This document shows, one piece after another, positions 1 to 8,234 of a stretch of DNA of 59,871 nt. This DNA is from Planctomycetota bacterium. GTDB lineage: Bacteria; Planctomycetota; Planctomycetia; Gemmatales; Gemmataceae. A model generated the notes under the pieces. The model saw nothing but the letters and a program-made list of their open reading frames with translations. It had not been told where the DNA came from and searched no databases. The stretch is taken from positions 1-59,871 of the forward strand of contig JACPZP010000056.1 of NCBI GenBank assembly GCA_016195405.1, read 5' to 3'. A program made the translations under genes and the position numbers. How positions within the stretch are numbered: the stretch's first letter is position 1; every line of letters begins with the position of its first letter.

Positions 1-1129
1 GAAGGTTAATGCTGCCCGTTTCGGTAGCGCCGACCAGAACGTGACGGCCATCCGCGACCGCCGCCGCCCCTTGTGCGAACACGCGCGGCAAGAAATGCGC
101 GCGGGCGACGCGCACGCCTTCCTGCGCGACTTCGATCGATCGCTGGGCAACCTGGAACTCGCGCCGATTGTCGACGGCTTGCGCCAAGCACTCGCCCAGC
201 GACGTGCTGAAGGCCGGCTCGTCCGTCCGATCCACGACCGTTGTCGGCGTGCTGACGTTGATGCCGATGGCCAGGTTGAGCGCGGCGACCGCGACGGCCG
301 CCGTCTTGTCGGCTTGCACGACGGCCCGCTGCTCCTTGGCTAGCTCGACTTCCGCGCGCAGAACACGGTCGCGCTCCACCAAGCCCGCTTTGAGCATCTT
401 GCGGGTGATGCCCAGGATCGACTCCGCCCGCCGCACCGCCTCCTGGCCCACACGCAGGTTTGCCTGAGCCTGGAGAACACGAAAATAGGCCGCCGTCACG
501 TCAAAGGCCACCGTCTGGCCGGCCCGGCTTGCCTGCAGCTGCGTAATGGCCACGCCCAACTCCGCTTGCTGATAGCGGCCATAGGTCCGGCCGAAATCCC
601 AAAGTGTCCATTGCAGCATCATCTCCAAGAAAGCAAAATCCTGTGGCCCGCGTGTCGTCGGGAACTCCGGCGCGGGCAAGCCGGCGGCATCCAACGGATT
701 GCGCGGGTTTCTGCCACTGAACCCTTGCCCGATGGCCGAAATCTGCGGCAAGAAGGGAGCGAACGCCGTCTCGCCGCGTCCTCGAGCCTGCTCGACATGC
801 TCCCAGAAAAGGCGCAGACGCGGCTGCCGTTGAAACGCCAGCTCCAGCGCGGCTTCCAATGTCAGCGATCCCGTGATCGCATCGGCATTTTCGACGACCG
901 CACTCGCGATGCCGGCCGTGCCATTCTTCACGAAACCCGCCTGCGACACGGGCATGCCGAGCGACGCGACCTTCGTGATCGACGGCTCAACGGCGATTTC
1001 CCGGGCGCTCGCAGGCGGCAAGATGCGCGCGGCCTGTGCCGCCCCACTGACCCCTGGCCCGGGATGCGCGCAGCCACCGGCCAACGCGAGCGTCAAAAAA
1101 ACCACGATCCGCCGTGAGAAACTGGCCAT
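1..1129 (-). CDS. TolC-family outer-membrane efflux lipoprotein, partial (3' end beyond the window)
   Basis: The minus-strand frame is open from ATG at 1127-1129 to the window edge, giving 376 codons without a stop. The N-terminus is a lipoprotein signal: a basic start, a hydrophobic stretch and a lipobox ending in GGC (Cys20). After a short linker come the paired helical stretches of an outer-membrane efflux protein, including a segment beginning LTLEAALELAF and the pattern VAFDVTAAYFRVLQAQANL, then long Ala/Glu/Arg-rich helices typical of the periplasmic barrel. The family forms the trimeric outer-membrane duct for tripartite exporters (RND, MFP-ABC). The C-terminal repeat is missing because the gene leaves the window. 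Partner pump genes are not visible; they may lie to the left. The substrate cannot be inferred. Confidence 0.85.
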   Translation of the reverse strand, partial: MASFSRRIVVFLTLALAGGCAHPGPGVSGAAQAARILPPASAREIAVEPSITKVASLGMPVSQAGFVKNGTAGIASAVVENADAITGSLTLEAALELAFQRQPRLRLFWEHVEQARGRGETAFAPFLPQISAIGQGFSGRNPRNPLDAAGLPAPEFPTTRGPQDFAFLEMMLQWTLWDFGRTYGRYQQAELGVAITQLQASRAGQTVAFDVTAAYFRVLQAQANLRVGQEAVRRAESILGITRKMLKAGLVERDRVLRAEVELAKEQRAVVQADKTAAVAVAALNLAIGINVSTPTTVVDRTDEPAFSTSLGECLAQAVDNRREFQVAQRSIEVAQEGVRVARAHFLPRVFAQGAAAVADGRHVLVGATETGSINL

Positions 1130-1224
1130 TCGAGAGAGTTCGCGGAAGATGCGGAAAGAGTGCAGAGCCCGCGCAGCTTCGCCGATCCGATCCAGATTCA
1201 CCGTGCGCGCGAAGTCCGAGCCCG

Positions 1225-1242
1225 CGAGAACGCATGTTCTCG
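1225..1242. promoter_or_regulatory. Perfect palindrome, possible operator upstream of the TolC-like gene
   Basis: Two 7-base arms, CGAGAAC and GTTCTCG, are separated by GCAT about 95 bases upstream of the start codon of the efflux gene. The core GAAC-N4-GTTC has the form of the LexA/DinR box known from Gram-positive bacteria. Binding by any regulator is inference. The rest of the 1130-1445 gap holds only the repeat at 1391-1441; no gene is seen there. Confidence 0.3.
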
Positions 1243-1390
1243 TGTCTGGAAAATCGACCATGTATCGTTGCGCCTTGAAGCGAAGTCCGCGATCCGGCGA
1301 CCGTTTCGTGCAGAATTCGTTTCAGAAATGAAAGATACGTTTCACGACCTGTGTGTGTTCCGCAATAGATGAATTCGAAGCTTCAAAACC

Positions 1391-1441
1391 CGTAGCCGCA
1401 GCCTTCAGGCTGCGAACTTCGCAGATTGAAACCTGCGGCTA
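1391..1441. repeat. Interspersed hairpin repeat (GTAGCCGCAG type)
   Basis: The outer arms GTAGCCGCAG and CTGCGGCTAC are perfect inverse complements around a loop that itself contains a short inverted repeat (GCAGCCTTCAGGCTGC). It lies between two genes transcribed in the same direction, just downstream of the kdsA stop. It could act as a terminator, but it lacks a T-run and looks more like a REP-type element. Confidence 0.6.
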
Positions 1442-1445
1442 CATT

Positions 1446-2255
1446 TCATAGCGCCGCCCGAATCCGCAAGCACGTCTCGATGAGCTTCGGCAAGTCATCC
1501 AGCGCGATCATGTTCGGGCCGTCGCTTAGGGCGTCGTCGGGCCTGGGGTGGGTTTCGAGGAAGACGCCGTCGCAACCGCAGGCCACCGCCGCTTTGGCAA
1601 GATAGGGGATCATGCGGCGTTCGCCGTCGCTCTTGTCGCCTTTGCCGGCGGGCTTCTGCACGCTGTGAGTGGCATCGTAAATCACGGGGCAGCCAAGGTC
1701 TTGCATCCACGGAATCGCGCGAAAATCGTTGACGAGTTGGCCATAGCCGAACGTGCTGCCGCGCTCGGTGAGAAGGAGCTTGTTATTTCCGGCGTCAGCC
1801 ATCTTGTTGACGACGTTCTTCATTTCCCAGGGCGCCATGAATTGGCCCTTCTTGACGTTCACTGGCCGGCCCGTCCGCGCCGCCGCTTGCAAAAGATCGG
1901 TCTGCCGGGCGAGGAACGCAGGGATTTGCAAAAGGTCGATTACTTCCGCGGCCGGCGCGGCGTGATTGATTTCGTGGATGTCGGTCGTCACGGGCAAACC
2001 TGTTTTTTGCTTGACCGCCGCCAACGTGCGCAACCCCTCCTTCAAACCGGGACCGCGAAATGACTTGCTCGAGCTGCGATTCGCCTTGTCGTACGACGCC
2101 TTGAAGATGAGCGGAATCTTAAGGCGATCCGCCATGGCCGCGAGCCGCTCGGCGATCGACAAGGTGAGGTCGTGAGATTCGATCACACAAGGGCCCGCGA
2201 TCCAGAGAAGCGGATGGCCTGCGCCGCAGGTAAGCTTGTCGATGGTGACGGGCAT
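1446..2255 (-). CDS. kdsA: 3-deoxy-8-phosphooctulonate synthase (KDO-8-P synthase)
   Basis: The 269-residue protein condenses phosphoenolpyruvate with D-arabinose 5-phosphate to KDO-8-phosphate, a cytoplasmic step that supplies the inner-core sugar of LPS. Visible family motifs are IAGPCVIES near residue 20, [11 protein letters not shown] near 53, RGPG shortly after, [13 protein letters not shown] near 163, [10 protein letters not shown], and the C-terminal [11 protein letters not shown]. The length fits the usual ~270-285. The start ATG follows a purine-rich stretch, and the frame has no competing upstream start. The gene stands alone, without kdsB or kdsD nearby. It implies that the host makes a KDO-containing lipopolysaccharide. 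Confidence 0.95.
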   Translation of the reverse strand: MPVTIDKLTCGAGHPLLWIAGPCVIESHDLTLSIAERLAAMADRLKIPLIFKASYDKANRSSSKSFRGPGLKEGLRTLAAVKQKTGLPVTTDIHEINHAAPAAEVIDLLQIPAFLARQTDLLQAAARTGRPVNVKKGQFMAPWEMKNVVNKMADAGNNKLLLTERGSTFGYGQLVNDFRAIPWMQDLGCPVIYDATHSVQKPAGKGDKSDGERRMIPYLAKAAVACGCDGVFLETHPRPDDALSDGPNMIALDDLPKLIETCLRIRAAL

Positions 2256-2349
2256 GGCCGAGCCTCCGTGCTTCTTTTGGGAGGAGATATGTTAAATGGA
2301 AAATGGAAAACGCGAAATGCCAAATGGCGGTGGCGGCTACAAAGTCTTA

Positions 2350-2898
2350 TTAGCCGCCGCTAGGGCATGTTGAGTCATAATCCCGGAAGCAGGCCGTTTC
2401 GGCTGTCGGCCCTAAACCGGTCTCCGGTTTGGACCATCCTTCGCAACGGAGTACGAATCGCAAATTGCTGATCCAGATGACGTCGCCAGGAGCTAACCTG
2501 GTGTGGGAAACTCGGTTGCCGTTGACCAGAGTGCCGTTCCGGGATGCGGTATCGTGCACTTCGCAACTGCCGTCGCTGTGAACGAGGAACACGCAGTGGC
2601 GCCGGGAAACAGCGTTTTTATCGAGTACGATGTCATTCTCGGGCCAGCGACCGACCGCGTTCAAGCCGACGTGGAGCGCAAACCGGCAGCCGTCCTCCAA
2701 ATTGACTAGGAGATACGTGGCATTGGCATTTTCAGAATTCGCCGCAGGGAGGCCGGGATGGGCCGGCCGTGCCTCACCCGCTTCCTCGGCTGCCTGCGTC
2801 AACGGGCCACATGCTTCCAGCAAGTCTTGGCGCGCATGCTGGAAGAGATCACAGCGAGTTTGCCCCAAATGATCGCCATTAAATCGAGGATCCGTCAT
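2350..2898 (-). CDS. FHA domain protein
   Basis: The 182-residue soluble protein has an acidic/alanine-rich N-terminal ~60 residues and then one forkhead-associated domain at about 63-150. Hallmarks are VGRWPENDIVL (the GR-x-x-x-N-D core), SRRHCVFLV, and the turn SRNGTLVNGNRV. FHA domains bind phosphothreonine peptides made by Ser/Thr kinases, several of which are encoded in this window. No enzymatic domain is present, so it is probably an adaptor. The C-terminal ~30 residues are not recognised. Confidence 0.85.
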   Translation of the reverse strand: MTDPRFNGDHLGQTRCDLFQHARQDLLEACGPLTQAAEEAGEARPAHPGLPAANSENANATYLLVNLEDGCRFALHVGLNAVGRWPENDIVLDKNAVSRRHCVFLVHSDGSCEVHDTASRNGTLVNGNRVSHTRLAPGDVIWISNLRFVLRCEGWSKPETGLGPTAETACFRDYDSTCPSGG

Positions 2899-3043
2899 AC
2901 GACCGGCTCTAGAAAATGGTCACCACGGGATCGCATTGCTCGACAAACGACCGATCTTGTCACTTGCTGGATTCTAGCCAGCCGGTCGCCGGTCCTCAAG
3001 GAGAATCGTCTCCGGTGGCGACGAAGCGTAGGGTAACTTAGGA

Positions 3044-3595
3044 ATGACGAGGCGACGCAAACCCGGTGGGGTCAGACCGATGCCGGATCAACATGACGAT
3101 ATCCTGCGCGATTGGCGCGAGAATGCGGCCAGAAATGAGGATCGCAACTTTCGCTTTTTGCGCAGCCTCAGGATGGCGCCAAGCGAGCGGCGCGTCGATG
3201 CGCTGGCCGGCGCCCTGCACCAGGAAGCTTTTGCGGCGATCGATTGCACGCGCTGCGCCAACTGCTGCAAAACCATGAAGCCTGCTTTGATCGAAGCGGA
3301 TCTCAAGCGAATCTCCAGGCACCTGAAGTTATCGCGTGAGGCATTCATTTCGACTTACCTCGAAACGGATCCCGAAGAGGGAGGCTACCGGATGCGGGCG
3401 CTGCCGTGTCCGTTTCTCGCCGGCGATGGGCGGTGCAGCATTTACGAGCACAGGCCAAAAGCTTGCCGAGAATTCCCGCATACCGACAAAAAGGGATTCA
3501 GCTGGCGGACCTATATGCATGCCGACAATACGCTGTCCTGCCCGGGGGTGTACCGGATCGTCCAAGAAATGCGCATACGGCGAGGCCGATTCTAA
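3044..3595 (+). CDS. YkgJ-family cysteine-cluster protein
   Basis: The signature cysteine cluster CTRCANCC lies at residues 68-75. A second group, CPFLAGDGRCSIYEHRP followed by KACREFP, lies near 122-143. The family is thought to bind zinc or an Fe-S centre; its biochemical role is not established. The length (183 aa) is normal for the long-form members. An in-frame ATG at 3080 is an alternative start that would drop 12 basic residues, and neither start has a clear Shine-Dalgarno site. A stretch resembling the text-like repeat CATTTTCCATTT follows the gene at 3620-3655. Confidence 0.8.
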   Translation: MTRRRKPGGVRPMPDQHDDILRDWRENAARNEDRNFRFLRSLRMAPSERRVDALAGALHQEAFAAIDCTRCANCCKTMKPALIEADLKRISRHLKLSREAFISTYLETDPEEGGYRMRALPCPFLAGDGRCSIYEHRPKACREFPHTDKKGFSWRTYMHADNTLSCPGVYRIVQEMRIRRGRF

Positions 3596-3732
3596 GAGCT
3601 GAAATGTCCTTTGTCTCTGTTCGCCATTTTCCATTTCCCTTTTTCGATTTTCCATTCCTCCCTTACCCACTTGGCCTATGAACCATCCCAACGCGCCATT
3701 ATAATTCCGCCCCACGTGTCGATATAGATTAC

Positions 3733-3738
3733 AGGAGG
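3733..3738 (+). promoter_or_regulatory. Ribosome-binding site AGGAGG deciding the ABC ATPase start
   Basis: The perfect Shine-Dalgarno hexamer sits 8 bases upstream of GTG 3747. The more upstream in-frame GTG at 3738 overlaps the hexamer itself and so cannot be the start. Confidence 0.75.
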
Positions 3739-3746
3739 TGCGCCTC

Positions 3747-4751
3747 GTGGCGGAGAACTCCAGCGAGCTGGTGGTCGAAACGTACAAGCTCACCAAGATT
3801 TACCAGAACCGCCAGATCGCCCTAAATGACGTGACGCTCAAGATCGAGCCTGGCTGCGTTCTCGGCCTCTTGGGGCCCAATGGCGCGGGCAAGACGACCT
3901 TGTTGCGCCTCATTCTCGGCCTTCATCGATTCACCGCCGGCTGGGCCAAAGTTTTCGGCAAGAAGATGACGCCCAACGCCGCCTATCTGCGTTGCCGCAT
4001 CGGCTACATTCCCACCAATCCCCAGTTTCCCCGCGGCATGACGCCGATCAGCTATCTTGACTACATGGCCCGGCTTTTCGGCCTGCCCGCCCAGGTCCGC
4101 AAACCGCGCCTTGCATCATTGATCCGGGCCGTCGATCTGCTCAACGTCTCCGGCGACCCGATCGACGCCTTCTCCAACGGAATGACGGCACGCCTCGCGG
4201 TCGCCACCAGCTTAATCAACGAGCCGGACCTGTTGATCTGGGACGAGCCGACGCATGGCCTCGATCCTGAAGCTCGCCGCAGCATGTTGGAACTGATTAA
4301 GACCTTGGCCCGGGAGAAGACGCTGATCGTCTCCAGCCACAACCTGAGCGACATCGACGAAGTTTGCAATCACGCCGCGGTGCTGAGCCGGGGCCATTTG
4401 ATTTACTTCGGCTCGCTGCAGGACTTGAAGGGCCGGATGCGTAAGAATCATTACGAGCTGGATCTGGAAGGCGACCAAAAAGCGATTACCAAGGCGATGC
4501 AAACGATCAAGGGCCTGTCGGATTTTCGCTCCGTCAATCTGCGGCAACGCCGTCTGGAATTGCGCATGGCCGAGGACGCCAACAACGCCTCCGCCCTGGC
4601 GAACGTGTTCATGACGTTGGCCGACAATAGGATCACGCTGGTGTCGATCCGCAGCGTTGGACAGCAAACGGAGCAGGCGTTTCTCGACCTCGTTGAAAAA
4701 GAAGAATCGCGCGGTTTCGCCCGGGCGTACCAAGCGCCGGAAGCCGCGTAG
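3747..4751 (+). CDS. ABC-2 type exporter, ATP-binding subunit
   Basis: A 334-residue ATPase powering an exporter with the permease that follows. Walker A is GPNGAGKT at residues 43-50, and Walker B is DLLIWDEP followed by the D-loop HGLD. The switch histidine is in VSSHNL. The signature motif is degenerate (FSNGM instead of LSGGQ), which is unusual but occurs in drug/bacitracin-type ATPases. The last ~100 residues form a C-terminal extension after the ATPase core. The start is set by the AGGAGG at 3733. The permease gene begins 20 bases after the stop, so the two are probably cotranscribed. Confidence 0.88.
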   Translation: MAENSSELVVETYKLTKIYQNRQIALNDVTLKIEPGCVLGLLGPNGAGKTTLLRLILGLHRFTAGWAKVFGKKMTPNAAYLRCRIGYIPTNPQFPRGMTPISYLDYMARLFGLPAQVRKPRLASLIRAVDLLNVSGDPIDAFSNGMTARLAVATSLINEPDLLIWDEPTHGLDPEARRSMLELIKTLAREKTLIVSSHNLSDIDEVCNHAAVLSRGHLIYFGSLQDLKGRMRKNHYELDLEGDQKAITKAMQTIKGLSDFRSVNLRQRRLELRMAEDANNASALANVFMTLADNRITLVSIRSVGQQTEQAFLDLVEKEESRGFARAYQAPEAA

Positions 4752-4771
4752 GAGAAGTAGTTGGAGAAAAA

Positions 4772-5548
4772 ATGGACGCAACCGCTCCTGCCAAGCCGAT
4801 GCCCATCAATCGCTTCTTGCCGTACTGGGCGGTGTTTCAGTCGGACGTCAAGCAGGCTCTCCGAAGCTGGATTTATCGCGTTTGGGTGCTGGCGTCGTTC
4901 TCCGCAGCGATCGGCTATCTCTTGTATCGCTATGGCGCCAAGAACATCGGCGGGCTGGTATCCGGGGCACCCGAGATCATGGGCGACCTTCTTCAATGGG
5001 TGGCGTGGGGCAGCGTCACCCTGGTTATCGTGTTGACGGCAGGCACGATCTGTTCGGAGCGCGGCACCATGGCGGACTCGGTTTTGAGCCGGGGCATTAG
5101 CCGATACCAGTACTTCCTTGGGAAATGGACGGCACGGCTCGCGCTAGTGCTGTGCACGTTCATTCTCTTGGCGATCGTCGGCTTGTTCGGCTCCGTGCTG
5201 CTCTTACATAGTGAGACGCTAAGCTTGACAGGCAGCCTGGTTGCGGTCGCCACGGTGGCGGCGCTCTTGGCGATGGTCATTACTTGCGGCGTGGCTGTCA
5301 GCGCCATGTCGAACAACACGGTTGTCAGCATCGCCATCGTCTGGATGGTTCTTTACTGCGCCGGCTTTGTCCTCTCGCTCTTGCCCGAAAACTATCCGTC
5401 GCCGGACCGCGCGTTGCATGCCTTGCCCAACGTTCTCAAGGGTCAATACGATTGGCAGCTGGTCAGCCGGCTGATCGCGGGCTCGCTGGCGCTGTCGCTT
5501 TTTGTTGCCCTGGCCGGCATGATCGGGTTCTCGCGGCGCGATGTTTAG
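4772..5548 (+). CDS. ABC-2 type exporter, permease subunit
   Basis: The 258-residue protein has about six hydrophobic segments, among them VWVLASFSAAIGYLLY, VTLVIVLTAGTICS, FILLAIVGLFGSVLLL and ALSLFVALAGMIGF. The topology and the short extramembrane loops fit ABC-2 permeases that pair with the ATPase upstream. The C-terminus ends in basic residues at the cytosolic face. The substrate is unknown. It leads into a series of signalling genes on the same strand, so regulation of this exporter by the neighbouring kinase/FHA proteins is possible but only inferred. Confidence 0.8.
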   Translation: MDATAPAKPMPINRFLPYWAVFQSDVKQALRSWIYRVWVLASFSAAIGYLLYRYGAKNIGGLVSGAPEIMGDLLQWVAWGSVTLVIVLTAGTICSERGTMADSVLSRGISRYQYFLGKWTARLALVLCTFILLAIVGLFGSVLLLHSETLSLTGSLVAVATVAALLAMVITCGVAVSAMSNNTVVSIAIVWMVLYCAGFVLSLLPENYPSPDRALHALPNVLKGQYDWQLVSRLIAGSLALSLFVALAGMIGFSRRDV

Positions 5549-5563
5549 GGGAGCGACGCACCC

Positions 5564-5590
5564 GCGCTCGCCGTTGGCTCGCGGCTAAAC
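5564..5590. repeat. Interspersed repeat (GCTCGCCGTTGGCTCGCGG family), single copy
   Basis: A 27-base element whose relatives occur at 11716-11816 (as a pair), 17985-18085 (as an inverted pair) and 26118-26143. It lies between genes and reads like half of a REP/MITE-type hairpin element. Confidence 0.6.
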
Positions 5591-5680
5591 GGCGCGGGGC
5601 GAACTGGACTTTGCAGACTCAGCGGCTTTCTAATAGGATGATGCTTTCGCTGCTGGCGCTGGACCGCTGAGAGTCCCGGC

Positions 5681-6604
5681 ATGTCGTTTCGGTTGTTCAT
5701 TTACTATTGCGCGGTGTCTGGCGGTTGGGCGGCCTTCCTCGGTTGGCTGGTGGGACGGGCCGCCTCGCCTCGCGATGACCTGGGCGGCGACGCCACCCAC
5801 GGCATGATGCTCGGCCTGTTCGTGGCTCTTGGGCTCGGTCTGGTCGATGGTTTTTGGAATTTGGCAACGCGTTGGAAACCGGTCGCGGCCCGCACCGGCG
5901 TTGCCGCTGTGGTCGGCGCCATCGGTGGGTTGATTGGCGGCGTCCTGGGCAACGTGCTTTACGATGCCACCAATGGCACAGGCATATTCCTCATCATCGG
6001 GTGGACGCTCACCGGCCTGCTAATCGGCGTGTCGCTTGCCACCTTTGAAATCGTGGCTGGCCTGGTGACGGGAGAGAATTTATCAGGCGCTCGCAAGAAA
6101 CTCGTGAAGTGCCTGCTTGGAGGCGCGCTCGGCGGGTTTGTGGGCGGCGGATTGGCGGCGGTATTGCTGGCCGCGTGGACCGCCGTGCTCAAAGAAGGCG
6201 ATGCCCGCGCTTTATGGAGCCCCTTCGCACTGGGCTTTGTGGCCTTGGGAATGTGCATCGGTTTGCTCGTCGGCTTGGCTCAGGTTATCCTGAAGGAAGC
6301 GTGGATCAAGGTGGAGGCCGGTTTTCGCTCCGGACGCGAATTAATCCTCGCCAAGGAACGGACCAGCATCGGCCGGTCGGAATTCTGCGATGTTCCCATT
6401 TTCGGCGATTCGAGCGTCGATAAGCAACACGCCTCCATCATCGCGATGAGCGGTCAATACCTCCTTGAAAGCGAAGGCGGATCTTCGGGAATATTGGTTA
6501 ACGACGAGCCGGTGCGCGGACGCCTTGCTCTGCGCTCCGGGGACCTGATTCGCATGGGCAAGAACATGTTTCGTTTCTTCGAGCGGCAGAAACGAGTAAG
6601 GTGA
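5681..6604 (+). CDS. Membrane protein with C-terminal FHA domain
   Basis: A 307-residue protein with about six glycine-rich transmembrane helices (roughly residues 4-24, 40-58, 70-92, 98-120, 137-165 and 178-200), rich in GGLIGG-type packing motifs. A cytosolic FHA domain follows at 215-300, seen as SIGRSEFCDVPI, KQHASI and GILVNDEPV. This places a phosphothreonine reader at the membrane. The gene precedes a Ser/Thr kinase by 34 bases, which makes the kinase or its substrate a likely partner. No enzymatic motif is seen in the membrane part, and its transport or sensing role is unknown. Confidence 0.8.
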   Translation: MSFRLFIYYCAVSGGWAAFLGWLVGRAASPRDDLGGDATHGMMLGLFVALGLGLVDGFWNLATRWKPVAARTGVAAVVGAIGGLIGGVLGNVLYDATNGTGIFLIIGWTLTGLLIGVSLATFEIVAGLVTGENLSGARKKLVKCLLGGALGGFVGGGLAAVLLAAWTAVLKEGDARALWSPFALGFVALGMCIGLLVGLAQVILKEAWIKVEAGFRSGRELILAKERTSIGRSEFCDVPIFGDSSVDKQHASIIAMSGQYLLESEGGSSGILVNDEPVRGRLALRSGDLIRMGKNMFRFFERQKRVR

Positions 6605-6638
6605 AGTGTAAGTTCCTTCCGAAGCGGAAACCGGCAAA

Positions 6639-8165
6639 ATGCCCCAAGTCATTCGCTGTCCCCATTGTCAGAAGTCGATGCAAGTGCCGGACAACGCCGC
6701 CGGCAAGACGGTTCGCTGTCCCTCGTGCAGCAAACCGTTCGGCGTGCCCGCCCTGGCGCCGGTCGTCGTTGCCACTCCGATCGTGGCGGCTCCTATCGTT
6801 GCAACTCCGATCGTGGCGACGCCAGTTGTGGCGACGCCGGTTGTGGCCACTCCCGTGACTGGCGGCGCCCGCGCCGCTGCTCCGGCCGTCGCCGTGGCGC
6901 CGCCACGCCCGCCTGCCGCTTCCGAATCCGGCAATGGCGCACGTATGGCCGGCGCGCTCAAACCCGGCGACGCCAACAAGTGCCCTTCTTGCGGCTCCAT
7001 CTTGCTTGAAGGCGCGGTTGCCTGCATGGATTGCGGCTTCTTGATCCAACCGGAAGGCGGCCCTTCCGAATCCGAAAGCCCGCCCAATCTGTGCGCCAAC
7101 CCGGCCTGCGGCGTCGCCAATCCGGCGGGTGAGCGCAACTGCCAGCGCTGCGGCTCGCCCCTGCCCATCGCCGGCGGCACCCTGCTTGCCGGCCGTTATC
7201 GCCTCGACAAGCTCCTAAAAATGGGCGGCTTCGGCGCGGTCTACATGGCCACTGACACCAAGCACAACAACCGCCCCGTCGCCATCAAGGACATGATCGG
7301 CAACGATCCACAGGAATTCGCCATCCGCCTCAATTTCTTCCGTCGCGAGGCCGAGATTTTGCGCTCGCTCGACGGCGTCCCCATCGTGCCGCGCATGTAC
7401 GATTTCATCCATCAGGGGCAAACGGCCCACCTTGTCATGGAGTTCATCCGCGGCCGCGACATGCTTGATGTGATGGAAAAAAACGCCAACAAACCGTTTC
7501 CGATTCCGTTGGTCGTCGAGTGGGGCAAGAGCATGTGCGACGTGTTGGCAACCATGCACAATCTGACGCCGCCGGTTATCCATCGTGATCTCAAGCCCGA
7601 CAACATCATGCTTCTCGACGACCAGCGCTCGATCAAGATGATCGACTTCGGCACCGCCCGTGATCTGGGCCGCACCGCCAAGGAACGCATGGCCGGCAAA
7701 ACGCGCGTCTATACGGAGGGGTACGCGCCGCCGGAGCAAATCGTAGGAAAGCCGGAAGCCCGCAGCGACCTGTTCGCGCTATCCGCCACGCTGTATCACT
7801 TGGCAACCGGCAAGGCACCCGAGGGCTTCTACACCGCCCGCGAGCTGGAAGGACAACTGGCGGACCCCAAATCGGGGTTGCCGGCCCAGTTCCGCTGGTT
7901 CTACGAACTCATCAAGGTCAATCTTTCCGAAGACATCAACGACCGCTACTTTTCAGCCCGAGAGATCAAAGCCGACCTGGAACGCCAGCGTGTAAGCCGG
8001 GAAATTAGCTGTCCCAAGTGCGCAACGACCAACAAGGTGCGCACTCCCTATTGCACCAAATGCGCCGAGCCCCTCACCGATCCGGCCACCCCATGCGCCA
8101 TGTGCGGGAAGTACAATCGCATGGGAAGTCGCTGCTGCATTCATTGCGGAAATCGATTACGGTAA
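6639..8165 (+). CDS. Ser/Thr protein kinase with N- and C-terminal zinc ribbons
   Basis: The 508-residue protein starts with a CPHC...CPSC ribbon (about 7-28). A low-complexity linker of repeated ATPVV/ATPIV units (about 40-75) follows, then two more ribbons (CPSC...CMDC near 119 and CANPAC...CQRC near 150). The kinase domain spans about 185-450 and is complete: glycine loop GGFGAVY, VAIKDM lysine, VIHRDLKPDN catalytic loop, MIDFGTA metal loop and YAPPEQ. It ends with a double ribbon (CPKC, CTKC, CAMC, CIHC). No transmembrane helix is apparent. It probably phosphorylates partners in the same cluster, such as the FHA membrane protein upstream and the pseudokinase-phosphatase downstream. Confidence 0.9.
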   Translation: MPQVIRCPHCQKSMQVPDNAAGKTVRCPSCSKPFGVPALAPVVVATPIVAAPIVATPIVATPVVATPVVATPVTGGARAAAPAVAVAPPRPPAASESGNGARMAGALKPGDANKCPSCGSILLEGAVACMDCGFLIQPEGGPSESESPPNLCANPACGVANPAGERNCQRCGSPLPIAGGTLLAGRYRLDKLLKMGGFGAVYMATDTKHNNRPVAIKDMIGNDPQEFAIRLNFFRREAEILRSLDGVPIVPRMYDFIHQGQTAHLVMEFIRGRDMLDVMEKNANKPFPIPLVVEWGKSMCDVLATMHNLTPPVIHRDLKPDNIMLLDDQRSIKMIDFGTARDLGRTAKERMAGKTRVYTEGYAPPEQIVGKPEARSDLFALSATLYHLATGKAPEGFYTARELEGQLADPKSGLPAQFRWFYELIKVNLSEDINDRYFSAREIKADLERQRVSREISCPKCATTNKVRTPYCTKCAEPLTDPATPCAMCGKYNRMGSRCCIHCGNRLR

Positions 8166-8171
8166 TTCGAA

Positions 8172-8205
8172 TGGTGAATGGTGAGTGGTGAGTGGTGAGG
8201 AGTTA
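8172..8205. repeat. Simple repeat of GGTGAGTG units
   Basis: Short tandem copies of GGTGAGT lie in the gap between two signalling genes. Similar units recur as an inverted pair at 14204-14272. The function is unknown. Confidence 0.5.
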
Positions 8206-8234
8206 GTGGTTAGCAAGTGCAAGGCCGACAGAAA

